From Bacteroidota bacterium (GTDB lineage: Bacteria > Bacteroidota > Bacteroidia > Chitinophagales > Chitinophagaceae): DNA of 8,840 nt. The position numbers and the translations under genes are program-made. The DNA lies in NCBI GenBank assembly GCA_947454745.1, contig CANGMV010000027.1:1-8840 (forward strand), written 5' to 3'. The notes under the pieces are model-generated. The model ran no database searches and had not been told where the DNA came from. It saw only the letters and a program-made list of their open reading frames with translations. Shown in pieces: positions 1 to 8,086 of this stretch. Position 1 is the first letter of the stretch. Each line of letters starts with the position of its first letter.

Positions 1-435
1 AATCAGACAGTGGCAACTGCTGAAAGTTGTACAGGCGGTTATATTGGTCATTTATTATCTAAACATGCTGGCTCTTCTCAGTTCTATACCGGTGGCATTA
101 TCAGCTATGATAATCGAATTAAGACCGAATTCTTAGATGTCCCTGCCCCTATTTTACAAACAGTTGGGGCGGTTAGCCAAGAAGCAGTGGAACAAATGGC
201 CAAATCAGTTCGAGAAAGCATGAAAACGGACTATGCTGTTTCGGTGAGTGGTATCATGGGGCCATCGGGTCAAACCGACGAAAAACCCCTAGGAATGGTC
301 TGGATTGGAGTAGCCAATAAGGAAAAAGTGGTTTCGAAGGTTTTTTACCTACGATTCGACCGTTTACGAAATATTGAAGTAACTGCCAATCAGGCTATAA
401 ATTTACTTAGGTTGTTAATTATCAATAAGATTTAG
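1..435 (+). CDS. cinA: CinA C-terminal domain (nicotinamide-nucleotide amidohydrolase, PncC-like), 5'-truncated by window edge
   Basis: This is the last 144 codons of a CinA-family protein; the frame is open to base 1 (Asn-Gln-Thr-Val-Ala-Thr-Ala-Glu...). The fragment carries AESCTGG at residues 7-13 with the presumed catalytic Ser-9, then GGIISYDNRIK, whose Tyr-36 and Lys-41 match conserved family positions, then a glycine-rich loop SGIMGPSGQTDEKP at 83-96, and a C-terminal Arg-rich helix (RFDRLRNIE). The family domain deamidates nicotinamide mononucleotide to nicotinic acid mononucleotide in cytoplasmic pyridine-nucleotide salvage. Full CinA proteins are about 410-420 residues with an N-terminal MoCF-like domain, which here would lie off the left edge; a stand-alone PncC form cannot be excluded. 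The GTG at base 10 is not the start, because it lies inside the conserved motif region and the frame continues upstream. The loop departs from the usual GIAGPGGGTPEKP. The E2 gene follows after 27 bases on the same strand. Confidence 0.93.
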   Translation, partial: NQTVATAESCTGGYIGHLLSKHAGSSQFYTGGIISYDNRIKTEFLDVPAPILQTVGAVSQEAVEQMAKSVRESMKTDYAVSVSGIMGPSGQTDEKPLGMVWIGVANKEKVVSKVFYLRFDRLRNIEVTANQAINLLRLLIINKI

Positions 436-438
436 TCT

Positions 439-446
439 TAAATTTG
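439..446 (+). promoter_or_regulatory. Possible Bacteroidota -7 promoter element (TAnnTTTG) before the E2 gene
   Basis: TAAATTTG is an exact match to the Bacteroidota -7 consensus TAnnTTTG and lies 16 bases before the E2 start codon. The best upstream partner is a TTG at 412-414, inside the end of cinA, about 24 bases away; this is longer than the usual spacing. If it is used, transcription would begin only some ten bases before the ATG. The motif is short and the region AT-rich, so a chance match is quite possible and read-through from cinA remains the simpler source of transcript. Confidence 0.3.
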
Positions 447-462
447 CTTAAAATTATCCCAT

Positions 463-1983
463 ATGCCTCTTGTTGATTTGGTGATGCCTAAATTGGGTGA
501 AAGTATAATGGAAGCGACCATTTTAAAATGGTACAAGCAAGTAGGCGATACTATTCATCTTGATGAGACCTTATTGGATATCGCTACCGACAAGGTAGAT
601 AGTGAAGTGCCTTCGACAGTGGGTGGAATTATAAAAGAAATTTTATTTGAAGTAAATGCAGTAGTTCCCATAGGAGCTGTAATTGCACGTATCGAATCGG
701 CTGGGACAAATGCAACTCCTTCCTCTAACGCGACAACTGTCACACAGCAAATTGCCCCTATAGTAGAAAAAGTTGTAGAAAATGTGGTGGATGAAGTTCC
801 ATTCACTCCGACTCCATCAACAATAACCTCAACTTCAACACCTGTTGCAAGTCCTATTGCCCCAGTAAAAATCAACAATGAAACGAATCATAATTCAGCA
901 GGATCAGATCCTAAATTTTATTCTCCATTAGTTTTAAATATTGCTCAAAGTGAAGGAGTAAGTTTAAATGAACTTCAATATATAGTTGGCACAGGTAGTC
1001 TTGGAAGGGTTTCTAAAAAAGATATCTTAAATTATATCGCTGCAAAAAAAGCAGGAACTTTAGCACCAGTTGCTCAAGCTACTGCTAGTTCCTCTACTAC
1101 TTCTACTCCTATCCCCAATACAAATAATACTATACCAGTTGTTCCTACGCAAACTTCTACTCCAAGCAAACCTTTGGATGAGTTGTTAAGTGATCATTCA
1201 AATTTCATGGCACAAAGTAGTTCGGCAAAAGTGGCAAATCCTGAGGAAGTAATCCTTACGGGCAATACCGAAATTGTGGAGATGGATCGCATGCGTAAGT
1301 TGATAGCAAAACATATGGTAGACAGTGTGCAAACAAGTCCCCATGTAACTTCCTTTGTGGAAGCTGATGTAACAAATATGGTAGTATGGAGAGAAAAAGT
1401 AAAGCAACTTTTTGAAAAAAGAGAAGGTACAAAATTAACTTTTACTCCCATGTTTTTTGAATGTATCGCTGCTGCTTTGGAAAAATACCCCATAGTGAAC
1501 AGCAGTTTACAAAATGATCAGATTATATATCGAAAAGATATTAATATAGGAATGGCTACTGCATTGCCAACTGGAAACTTAATTGTACCTGTCATTAAAG
1601 GTGCTAATCAATTAAGTATTGTTGGCTTAAGTAAAGCAGTAAATAATTTAGCCAATGCTGCAAGAAATAATCAATTAAGACCACAGGATACTCAAGGTGG
1701 TACTTTCACTGTAACGAATGTAGGCACATTTGGAAGCTTAATGGGTACTCCAATTATAAATCAACCTCAAGTGGCTGTTTTAGCACTTGGTGCAATTAAG
1801 AAACGTGCAGTTGTAGTTGAAACACCACAAGGAGATGCTATTACCGTGCGTCATATGATGTACCTTTCAATGAGTTATGACCATCGCATTGTAGATGGCG
1901 CTGTTGGTTCACAATTTTTAACAGCTGTAGCTAAGGCATTTGAAAACTGGGATCCCAATCGTCAATGGTTTCAATACGTTTAA
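463..1983 (+). CDS. Dihydrolipoamide acyltransferase, E2 subunit of a 2-oxo acid dehydrogenase complex
   Basis: Complete 506-residue cytoplasmic E2 core protein that moves an acyl group from the lipoyl arm to coenzyme A. The order is: lipoyl domain (about 3-78) with lipoylated Lys-44 in ATDKVDSEVPS; Thr/Ser/Pro/Ala-rich linker (about 79-150); peripheral-subunit-binding domain (about 153-192, FYSPLVLNIAQSEGVSLNEL onward) that docks E1 or E3; second flexible linker (about 197-255); catalytic domain (about 265-503). The active site DHRIVDG gives His-474 and Asp-478, and NVGTFGSLMGTPIINQPQ is the conserved trimer-core segment. The lipoyl motif TDKVDSE resembles branched-chain and generic Bacteroidota E2 proteins more than classic PdhC, but acetyl, branched-chain acyl and succinyl specificity cannot be told apart here. 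No E1 or E3 gene is adjacent. The ATG at 463 is chosen because the lipoyl domain begins directly after it; no Shine-Dalgarno is visible. A strong terminator follows 17 bases after the stop. Confidence 0.95.
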   Translation: MPLVDLVMPKLGESIMEATILKWYKQVGDTIHLDETLLDIATDKVDSEVPSTVGGIIKEILFEVNAVVPIGAVIARIESAGTNATPSSNATTVTQQIAPIVEKVVENVVDEVPFTPTPSTITSTSTPVASPIAPVKINNETNHNSAGSDPKFYSPLVLNIAQSEGVSLNELQYIVGTGSLGRVSKKDILNYIAAKKAGTLAPVAQATASSSTTSTPIPNTNNTIPVVPTQTSTPSKPLDELLSDHSNFMAQSSSAKVANPEEVILTGNTEIVEMDRMRKLIAKHMVDSVQTSPHVTSFVEADVTNMVVWREKVKQLFEKREGTKLTFTPMFFECIAAALEKYPIVNSSLQNDQIIYRKDINIGMATALPTGNLIVPVIKGANQLSIVGLSKAVNNLANAARNNQLRPQDTQGGTFTVTNVGTFGSLMGTPIINQPQVAVLALGAIKKRAVVVETPQGDAITVRHMMYLSMSYDHRIVDGAVGSQFLTAVAKAFENWDPNRQWFQYV

Positions 1984-2000
1984 TTAAAACACTTCTAATA

Positions 2001-2037
2001 ATAAAAAATGCCCTCGAAATTCGAGGGCATTTTTTAT
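2001..2037. terminator. Bidirectional intrinsic terminator between convergent E2 and S9 peptidase genes
   Basis: A perfect inverted repeat centred on base 2019. The GC-rich stem pairs 2010-2016 (GCCCTCG) with 2022-2028 (CGAGGGC) and continues through A/T pairs on both sides, closing on a very small loop. A run of six A (2003-2008) precedes it and a run of T (2030-2035) follows it, so either strand yields a hairpin with a U tract. It sits 17 bases after the E2 stop and 17 bases after the peptidase stop on the opposite strand, which is the position expected for a terminator serving both genes. Confidence 0.93.
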
Positions 2038-2054
2038 AGATCAACCCAATATAT

Positions 2055-4784
2055 TTATTTCAATCCCCAATCACGACCTTTCATAATGGCAGGCAAACCA
2101 GTACTCATCCAAGTTGGCATTGGTTCCCCTTTCAAATAATGATCGAAGAATTGTTGTTCTCTAATTTGAATGTCTTTTCTATTTTTACGTTCCACTAAAT
2201 TATGAGCTTCGTTATTATAGACCAATAACCACATTTTTTTATTTAAACGACGCATTGCAGTAAAGTATTCAATTCCTTGATACCAAGGCACCGCATCGTC
2301 GGCGTCATTACTCATAATCACCAATGGGGTAGTTACACTTGGTAAAGAAAACAATGGTGAATTCTTGATATATAAATCAGGTCGTTCCCATAAAGTAGCT
2401 CCAATCCTACTTTGCGTCTTCTCATATTGGAATTGTCTATTTACGCCAGTACCCCATCTAATACCTCCATAAGCACTAGTCATATTCACTACTGGAGCAC
2501 CTGCCCAAGCAGCAGCATATAATTTTGTTTTAGTAATTAAATAAGCAATTTGATAACCTCCCCAACTTTGACCTTGCAATCCAACTTTTGTGCTATCAAT
2601 AAACCCTTTTTGTATCATGGCTCTAGTTCCGCTTAAAATATAGTCATAAGCACCTTGTCCTGGATATCCTTTTTGATACCAAATGTCTGGCACAAAAACC
2701 ACATATCCTCTACTTGCAAAAAATGGAATATTTAATCTAGATGGAGTTGGCGAAGGAGGTAAATAATTATGTAAGGTTTGATTGTTTCTTTCATAGAAAT
2801 ATACAATCATTGGGTATTTCTTTTTTGCATCAAAATTTTCAGGTAAATACAAAATCCCTTCGGCTGTTTTACCAGTATATGATTTCCATTTTACCAACTG
2901 AGAAGTCATCCAATTATAATGATCTTGTTGCGTATTAATTTTAGTAAACGCACTTGGACTTTGTTTTGTATTTGTTAATGTATATGCAAACAAGTTAGGA
3001 GCATTTTTTTCATCTTCTTGTAACACAACAAAATCATTCGATTTTTTCGCAGCAGCGATTGTCGTTAAATGCATAGGAACGGTATTTATTACAGATAACA
3101 ACTTAGTATCTAAGTTTAATACCGCCAATTGTTCCGTTTTATCAACTTCATTGAAGCCTTTTAATAATATCGATTCATTCGGTGCTAATGTTTTACGCTC
3201 TGCATCTGTCTCTACAAAACGATAATTTATTTTATTTTTTCTACCATTGGTTAATAAAATGGAAGGTTTAACTCCGTTGGCATCTACTAACCATAAATCA
3301 TATCGATCATACATTATGAATTGCTCGTTGTTGTTCATCCACTTTGCAATTCCGTATGCATTGGGATCATCTGGCACATCATTCTCTTCGTCAAATAAAC
3401 TCGTTTTGATATCTTTTGCAATCACAATGTCTTTACCAGTTAAAGCATTGTAAGCATGGTATTTTTTTTGTGGCTCATCGTAAAATACCAACTTATTTCC
3501 GTCATAAGCACTTGAAATCAAATTCCCTTTCCATGCTTTATGAATAAGCTGCCTTTGTCCATTACTATTTTGAATACGGTAAATATCTTTTAACGCAAAT
3601 CCTTGCCATTGAAAAGCAATAGCATAAGTCGAATCAATAGTAGCATAGGTATACTTGCCATCCCCTTCCATTGTACTCATTAAATCACGTTCTTTGATTT
3701 TACCTAAATACGTTACAGAATATTCCTTAGTGTTAAATAAAGTCGTTTCAGTGCTTTTTAAAGAAGCTTCTAAGTTTTTTAATTGCACGGATTGTAAATT
3801 AGCATCCGCATAATGCCAAATATCTAAACTAGCCCTTTCAAATTCAGGCAAGCTAGTGTCTTTTGCAGGTAGTAAAGGCTGGATGCCAAATTCTATAATA
3901 TCACCTGACTTGCTAAAATTCAATTTTCGATCTCCCCCTATTGTATAAGCAGTAGGCAAACTTGCATGAGCTCTTGTAACTATACGTTTAGCAGTATCAA
4001 AACCAGTTTCGAAATATGCCAATGTGTAATTTTTTTGTAAAGCTTTATCAGTACTATCTTGCTCAATTAAATAAGCCAATTTTTTCCCTTCTTCATGCCA
4101 AACCAAGCCTGTAGCTGAATTAAAATGCTGGCTTATGATTTTAGGTGTAGTGTCGGCAATCGAATACACTAAAACTTTTGCATCATTGGTTTTGGTTTTA
4201 ACTTGAAACAATGCAACACCTAAAGATTTCGGATGTATCGCATAGGAAGCTACATTGGGAAAATTTCGATTTAAAGTACTATTCAAATCTTTTATTACTA
4301 AGTCGGATCCTTCTTTATTAATATCTCCTTTTTTATCTTTTAAGTAGACCAATAAGCCATTTCCGTGCTCAGCTATTTGAAAACTTTTTACGGAAGCAAT
4401 TTTCTCCATGGTAAAATTAGCCATATTTACAATCACTAAACTATCTTTTGGCATTTCATCGGGCTTCTTTTTATCGATTTTTGCTTTTCTCGTATCTGCA
4501 AAAAACGGTTTAATTTTAGCAATCAAAAATTGACCATCTTCTGTAAAACTTGCCTGGGCACCTCTTTCAATTTTAGTCTCAATTCCCGATTTTACATTTC
4601 TAATTACAAGCATAGCATCCCCTTCTTGAGGCGTAATAGAAAATACAACAAAATTTCCCTGTGGCTGATAAACTAGGTCTTTAATGGACTGCCACCCATC
4701 ATAAACAGTATGGTCTAATGGTTTTTTTTGGGCTAACCCAACAGTCGTAATAATGGTAAAACAAATAGATAATAGGTACTTCAT
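2055..4784 (-). CDS. Secreted S9 (prolyl oligopeptidase) family serine peptidase
   Basis: Complete 909-residue exported peptidase. The N-terminus MKYLLSICFTIITTVGLAQ is a Sec signal peptide with likely cleavage after residue 18 or 19 and no lipobox, suggesting a periplasmic enzyme or further export. Residues about 25-620 are beta-rich and fit the N-terminal propeller that gates S9 enzymes. The alpha/beta-hydrolase domain spans about 630-885. Its nucleophile is Ser-740 in GQSWGGY, the acid Asp-829 in ADDAVPW, and the base His-861 in NEAHNLVERKNRKD. Tyr-663 in VYFYERN is a candidate oxyanion-hole residue. The family cleaves short peptides, often after proline; the exact specificity is not readable here and the usual YGGP-like loop is replaced by YFYER. 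Length and the DHTVYDGW opening resemble a long S9 group widespread in Bacteroidota. The start gives the signal peptide; no Shine-Dalgarno is seen. It is divergent from a TonB receptor 79 bases away. Confidence 0.93.
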   Translation of the reverse strand: MKYLLSICFTIITTVGLAQKKPLDHTVYDGWQSIKDLVYQPQGNFVVFSITPQEGDAMLVIRNVKSGIETKIERGAQASFTEDGQFLIAKIKPFFADTRKAKIDKKKPDEMPKDSLVIVNMANFTMEKIASVKSFQIAEHGNGLLVYLKDKKGDINKEGSDLVIKDLNSTLNRNFPNVASYAIHPKSLGVALFQVKTKTNDAKVLVYSIADTTPKIISQHFNSATGLVWHEEGKKLAYLIEQDSTDKALQKNYTLAYFETGFDTAKRIVTRAHASLPTAYTIGGDRKLNFSKSGDIIEFGIQPLLPAKDTSLPEFERASLDIWHYADANLQSVQLKNLEASLKSTETTLFNTKEYSVTYLGKIKERDLMSTMEGDGKYTYATIDSTYAIAFQWQGFALKDIYRIQNSNGQRQLIHKAWKGNLISSAYDGNKLVFYDEPQKKYHAYNALTGKDIVIAKDIKTSLFDEENDVPDDPNAYGIAKWMNNNEQFIMYDRYDLWLVDANGVKPSILLTNGRKNKINYRFVETDAERKTLAPNESILLKGFNEVDKTEQLAVLNLDTKLLSVINTVPMHLTTIAAAKKSNDFVVLQEDEKNAPNLFAYTLTNTKQSPSAFTKINTQQDHYNWMTSQLVKWKSYTGKTAEGILYLPENFDAKKKYPMIVYFYERNNQTLHNYLPPSPTPSRLNIPFFASRGYVVFVPDIWYQKGYPGQGAYDYILSGTRAMIQKGFIDSTKVGLQGQSWGGYQIAYLITKTKLYAAAWAGAPVVNMTSAYGGIRWGTGVNRQFQYEKTQSRIGATLWERPDLYIKNSPLFSLPSVTTPLVIMSNDADDAVPWYQGIEYFTAMRRLNKKMWLLVYNNEAHNLVERKNRKDIQIREQQFFDHYLKGEPMPTWMSTGLPAIMKGRDWGLK

Positions 4785-4863
4785 AAGCTAGGATTATAAT
4801 TGAATTATTTCTTCAACAATTTCGTAATTAATTTGTTATAAATTGCAACATATTGATTATTAA
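4785..4863. promoter_or_regulatory. Divergent intergenic region expected to hold promoters for the S9 peptidase and the TonB receptor
   Basis: This 79-base gap separates two head-to-head genes, so both promoters should lie here or just inside the coding starts. It is strongly AT-rich. On the plus strand TTAATTTG (4828-4835) matches the Bacteroidota TAnnTTTG element except for one base and would leave a leader of about 20 bases. On the minus strand a TATAAT-like hexamer lies about ten bases before the peptidase ATG, with TTGTTG upstream of it. Neither is a clean consensus match. No operator-like inverted repeat and no Shine-Dalgarno sequence stands out for either gene. Confidence 0.4.
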
Positions 4864-7314
4864 ATGAGAAGTTTATTTTTAGCGGTATTTTTACTATTTA
4901 TATGCCAAATCGGGTTCGCGCAGTCCAAAGGAGATTTAAATGGTTGGATAGTGGACAAAAACACACAAAATCCAATTGCTGGAGCAACAATCAAGATATT
5001 CAACACTCCCTATTCTACTTTATCGGATAGTTTAGGTAATTATTATTTTAGAGGGATACCAACTGGTCAATATCAAATAATCATCAGTTCCTTTGGGAGT
5101 ATCCCATACACCCTTTACAATGTAATTGTGAGTTCTGGTAATACCAGCACCAACACAATCGAACTTGTACAACAAGCAATAGTATTAAAAGAAGTAGTTG
5201 TTGGGAGTATGAAAAAAACTGTAAGAGCTGCAACGCTTGAAACCCCATTGAGTGTCCAAAAGCTAACAGCCGAAGAAATTAAATCAAGCCCAGGAAGTAA
5301 TTTCGATATTTCTAAAGTGGTTCAATCCTTGCCTGGTGTAACTGGATCCTCTACCACTTCGGCCGGTTTCAGAAACGACATCATTGTACGTGGTGGCGCC
5401 CCTAATGAAAACGTATTTTACTTAGACGGAATCGAAATTCCAGTTATTAACCATTTTAGTACCCAAGGAAGTGCGGGTGGACCTCAAGGCATTTTAAATG
5501 TATCTTTTATTGATGAAGTAAAATTATCCTCGTCAGCATTTGATGCAAAATATGATAATGCATTATCTTCTGTATTTGAATTCAAGCAAAAAAGAGGTAA
5601 TCCAAAAAAATTAGAAGGGAATGTAAGAATGGGTGCTACTGAATTTGCAACTACTTTAAGCGGGCCGCTTTCTAAATCGGGCAAAACAACATTTTTAGTA
5701 TCTGCAAGACGTAGTTATTTACAATTTTTGTTCCATGTATTAGATTTACCAATTCGACCAAACTATTGGGATTTTCAATATAAAGTAACACATCAAATAA
5801 GTCCTAAAACAACACTTACATTTTTAGGTGTAGGTGCGATTGATAATTTTTATTATGTAGCTCCACGAAATGCAACACCTCAAAAAATTTATGCACTTAA
5901 TTTAAACCCAACTATTAACCAATGGAGTTATACTGTAGGCATTTCCTTAAAACACTTAATCAATAAAGGGTATTGGAATTTAAGTTTGAGTAGAAATCAT
6001 TTGAATAATATAAATGAAAAATACCAGAATAACTTAAGCCAGGACAAAGGGGATAAGACATTTGATTATACTTCCAATGATATTGGCAATAGCTTAAGAT
6101 GGGATATTACTAAAAGTTTATTAGGTTTAAAATGGACTACGGGGGCTAATATACAGTCTATTGAATACGACAATTCAACATTCCAGATTTTAAGTAGTTT
6201 TCAAACTGATCCAAGGTTTATAAATGCAGTTCAACCTATCTCTAATATTTACCATTACAGTACTGATTTGAATTATAAAAAGTATGGCGCATTTTTTCAA
6301 TTAGGGAAAAGAGCATTTGACAATCGACTAGGTATAAGTGCAGGTATTAGGACTGATGGTAATGGTTTTAACAATGCTGGCAAAGTATTTATGCAAAGGC
6401 TTTCTCCAAGAGTTGGGTTAAGTTATGTATTAACTGACAAAGTCACATTAAATGCATCTGTGGGAAGATATTATAAAGTTGCTCCAAATACTACTTTAGG
6501 ATTTAAAGATGCAAATGGCAATTTTGTAAATAAAAATTCCGACTATATTGGAAGCAACCATTATGTAACAGGTATTGAATATGTGCCAAATGATGCAACA
6601 CGCTTTACTGCCGAAATATTTTACAAAAGATATTTTAATGTGCCTATTAGTATTCAAAAAGGAATTAGCTTGTCTAATTTAGGCGCAGACTTTAATATTT
6701 TAGGGAATGAGCCTATTTCAACCATTGGAAAAGGGCGTAGTTATGGTTATGAATTATTTGCACAACAAAAATTAACGAAACGCTTTTTTGGAGTAGCAAG
6801 TTATTCTTTTTTCAGAAGTGCTTATACTAATATGGATAAGGAATATGTAAAAAGCTCATGGGAAAATATACATATCCTTAGTTTAACAATGGGTTATAAA
6901 TTTAATCATAACTGGGAATTAGGTATTAAATTCAGGTACCAAGGAGGCACTCCGTATACACCTTTTGATCCTGTTTTAAGTAGATTAAATTTCGTAACAT
7001 TGGGATCAGGTGTATTGGATTATTCCAAATTAAATTCGCTTAGATTATCAGATTACCATTCTAGTGATATGCGTATTGACAAAAAATACAACTACAAGAA
7101 AACAACCATTGACTTTTTCTTAGATATTACTAATTGGTATGGAAGTAAATCAGTTTCACCTAAAGCGTTTGTATTTGAATCTTATCCCAATGGTATATTT
7201 AAAACAACCGATGGTCAACCTATTAAAAAAGACGGATCGAATGGAATTCCTAGTTTAGCTGATGGTAATCAAGTATTCGTAACGCCTACGTTTGGATTTA
7301 TTTGGGAGTTTTAA
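4864..7314 (+). CDS. TonB-dependent outer-membrane receptor with N-terminal carboxypeptidase-regulatory-like domain
   Basis: Complete 816-residue outer-membrane transporter. A Sec signal peptide covers about residues 1-19 (MRSLFLAVFLLFICQIGFA). A carboxypeptidase-regulatory-like beta-sandwich follows (about 24-104, with GATIKIFNTP and DSLGNYYFRGIPTGQY). An EVVV stretch at 110-113 is in the place of the TonB-interacting segment. The plug domain runs about 124-235, with VVQSLPGV and VRGGAPNENVFYLDGIEIP as conserved marks. The rest is a beta-barrel rich in alternating aromatic strands, ending in Phe-816 (FGFIWEF), the usual outer-membrane assembly signal. Such proteins import a ligand across the outer membrane using TonB-ExbBD energy. 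No SusD-like lipoprotein partner is adjacent and the protein is shorter than typical SusC, so a glycan-uptake SusCD pair is not indicated; the substrate is unknown. The divergent exported peptidase makes a peptide ligand possible, as inference. The ATG at 4864 produces the signal peptide directly; an A/T-rich leader replaces a Shine-Dalgarno. Confidence 0.94.
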   Translation: MRSLFLAVFLLFICQIGFAQSKGDLNGWIVDKNTQNPIAGATIKIFNTPYSTLSDSLGNYYFRGIPTGQYQIIISSFGSIPYTLYNVIVSSGNTSTNTIELVQQAIVLKEVVVGSMKKTVRAATLETPLSVQKLTAEEIKSSPGSNFDISKVVQSLPGVTGSSTTSAGFRNDIIVRGGAPNENVFYLDGIEIPVINHFSTQGSAGGPQGILNVSFIDEVKLSSSAFDAKYDNALSSVFEFKQKRGNPKKLEGNVRMGATEFATTLSGPLSKSGKTTFLVSARRSYLQFLFHVLDLPIRPNYWDFQYKVTHQISPKTTLTFLGVGAIDNFYYVAPRNATPQKIYALNLNPTINQWSYTVGISLKHLINKGYWNLSLSRNHLNNINEKYQNNLSQDKGDKTFDYTSNDIGNSLRWDITKSLLGLKWTTGANIQSIEYDNSTFQILSSFQTDPRFINAVQPISNIYHYSTDLNYKKYGAFFQLGKRAFDNRLGISAGIRTDGNGFNNAGKVFMQRLSPRVGLSYVLTDKVTLNASVGRYYKVAPNTTLGFKDANGNFVNKNSDYIGSNHYVTGIEYVPNDATRFTAEIFYKRYFNVPISIQKGISLSNLGADFNILGNEPISTIGKGRSYGYELFAQQKLTKRFFGVASYSFFRSAYTNMDKEYVKSSWENIHILSLTMGYKFNHNWELGIKFRYQGGTPYTPFDPVLSRLNFVTLGSGVLDYSKLNSLRLSDYHSSDMRIDKKYNYKKTTIDFFLDITNWYGSKSVSPKAFVFESYPNGIFKTTDGQPIKKDGSNGIPSLADGNQVFVTPTFGFIWEF

Positions 7315-7336
7315 GGAATTGAATAATGATCAGCTT

Positions 7337-8086
7337 CTAGAATAAATTAATCTTCTTGATCATTCTAATGAAACGACCTGTAATTGATAGCCATTGCATA
7401 TTAAGGACACCTAAAATTGCTTCCTTGATAATACCTTTGGACATTTTGCTTACACCAATTTTTCTATCAATAAAAATGATAGGAACTTCTTTAATTTTAA
7501 ATCCTAATTTCCAAGAAGCAAATTTCATTTCAATTTGAAATGCATATCCTATAAACTTGATATTGTCTAAATTGATAGCCGCGAGTACTTTATTTTTATA
7601 GCACACAAAACCTGCTGTCGGATCTTTAACAGGCATACCTGTAATAATTCTAGTATAAGCAGAACCTCCTTGTGAGTATATTTTTCGATCCAATGGCCAA
7701 TTTTCAGTGGCACCCCCTTTTATATATCTGCTTCCTACCGCAACATCTGCACCTGCATCACATGCAGCGCATAAACGATCTAAATCATTCGGATTATGTG
7801 AAAAATCGGCATCCATTTCAATGATGTAATCGTAGTTTCTTGCTAATGCCCATTTAAATCCATGTATATAGGCAGTACCCAATCCTAGTTTACCTGAACG
7901 ACATTCTATAAAAACACGTTCTGGATGATTTTGCATGATGCCTCTAACAATATCTGCTGTTCCATCGGGTGAACCATCATCAATAACGAGTACATGGTAT
8001 CCAGTAGTAAAAGATAAAACAGCATCGATAATTGATGAAATGTTTTCCTTTTCGTTATAAGTTGGTATTAAAACAATTTTTTTCAC
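7337..8086 (-). CDS. Polyprenol-phosphate mannosyltransferase-like (DPM1-type) family 2 glycosyltransferase, GTG start
   Basis: Complete 249-residue GT-A glycosyltransferase of family 2. IPTYNEKENI (7-16) and VIDDGSPDGT (34-43) form the nucleotide-sugar binding start, KLGLGTAYIHG (66-76) is typical of DPM1 proteins, and MDADFSH (91-97) is the metal-binding DxD-type motif. GSRYIKGG (118-125) and DPTAGF (155-160) complete the family signature. Known relatives transfer mannose, or sometimes another hexose, from a nucleotide sugar to a polyprenyl phosphate at the cytoplasmic membrane face, feeding glycan assembly or protein glycosylation; the sugar cannot be fixed from sequence. The protein has no C-terminal transmembrane helices, unlike longer fused relatives, and ends in a basic amphipathic segment (TGRFIRMIKKINLF). 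The start is GTG at 8086-8084: an in-frame TAA lies only one codon upstream and the KIVLIPTYNE strand begins immediately, so no other start fits. It lies 51 bases after the exonuclease on the same strand. Confidence 0.92.
   Translation of the reverse strand: MKKIVLIPTYNEKENISSIIDAVLSFTTGYHVLVIDDGSPDGTADIVRGIMQNHPERVFIECRSGKLGLGTAYIHGFKWALARNYDYIIEMDADFSHNPNDLDRLCAACDAGADVAVGSRYIKGGATENWPLDRKIYSQGGSAYTRIITGMPVKDPTAGFVCYKNKVLAAINLDNIKFIGYAFQIEMKFASWKLGFKIKEVPIIFIDRKIGVSKMSKGIIKEAILGVLNMQWLSITGRFIRMIKKINLF

Noticed and set aside
720..1180. Thr/Ser/Pro/Ala-rich stretches in the E2 gene, considered as a tandem repeat or a foreign insertion
   Set aside because: They are the normal flexible linkers on both sides of the subunit-binding domain and contain no exact repeat unit.
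555..1493. Open frames on the minus strand opposite the E2 gene (555-878, 1194-1493, 1198-1407)
   Set aside because: They lie wholly antisense to conserved E2 domains or to its low-complexity linker, and their translations show no family motifs.
2741..3453. Plus-strand open frames inside the S9 peptidase (2741-2938, 3247-3453)
   Set aside because: They are short, antisense to a gene with an intact catalytic triad, and have no recognisable domains or start signals.
5484..5684. Minus-strand open frame inside the TonB receptor
   Set aside because: It overlaps the conserved plug and first barrel segment of the receptor in antisense and has no supporting features.
7325..7364. Inverted repeat AATGATCA ... 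TGATCATT at the receptor/glycosyltransferase junction, considered as a terminator
   Set aside because: The arms are only eight A/T-rich bases, 24 bases apart, without a T tract; the right arm lies inside coding sequence. It is too weak to call.
7356..7538. Plus-strand open frame opposite the glycosyltransferase
   Set aside because: It is antisense to the conserved C-terminal part of the DPM1-like protein with no independent evidence.
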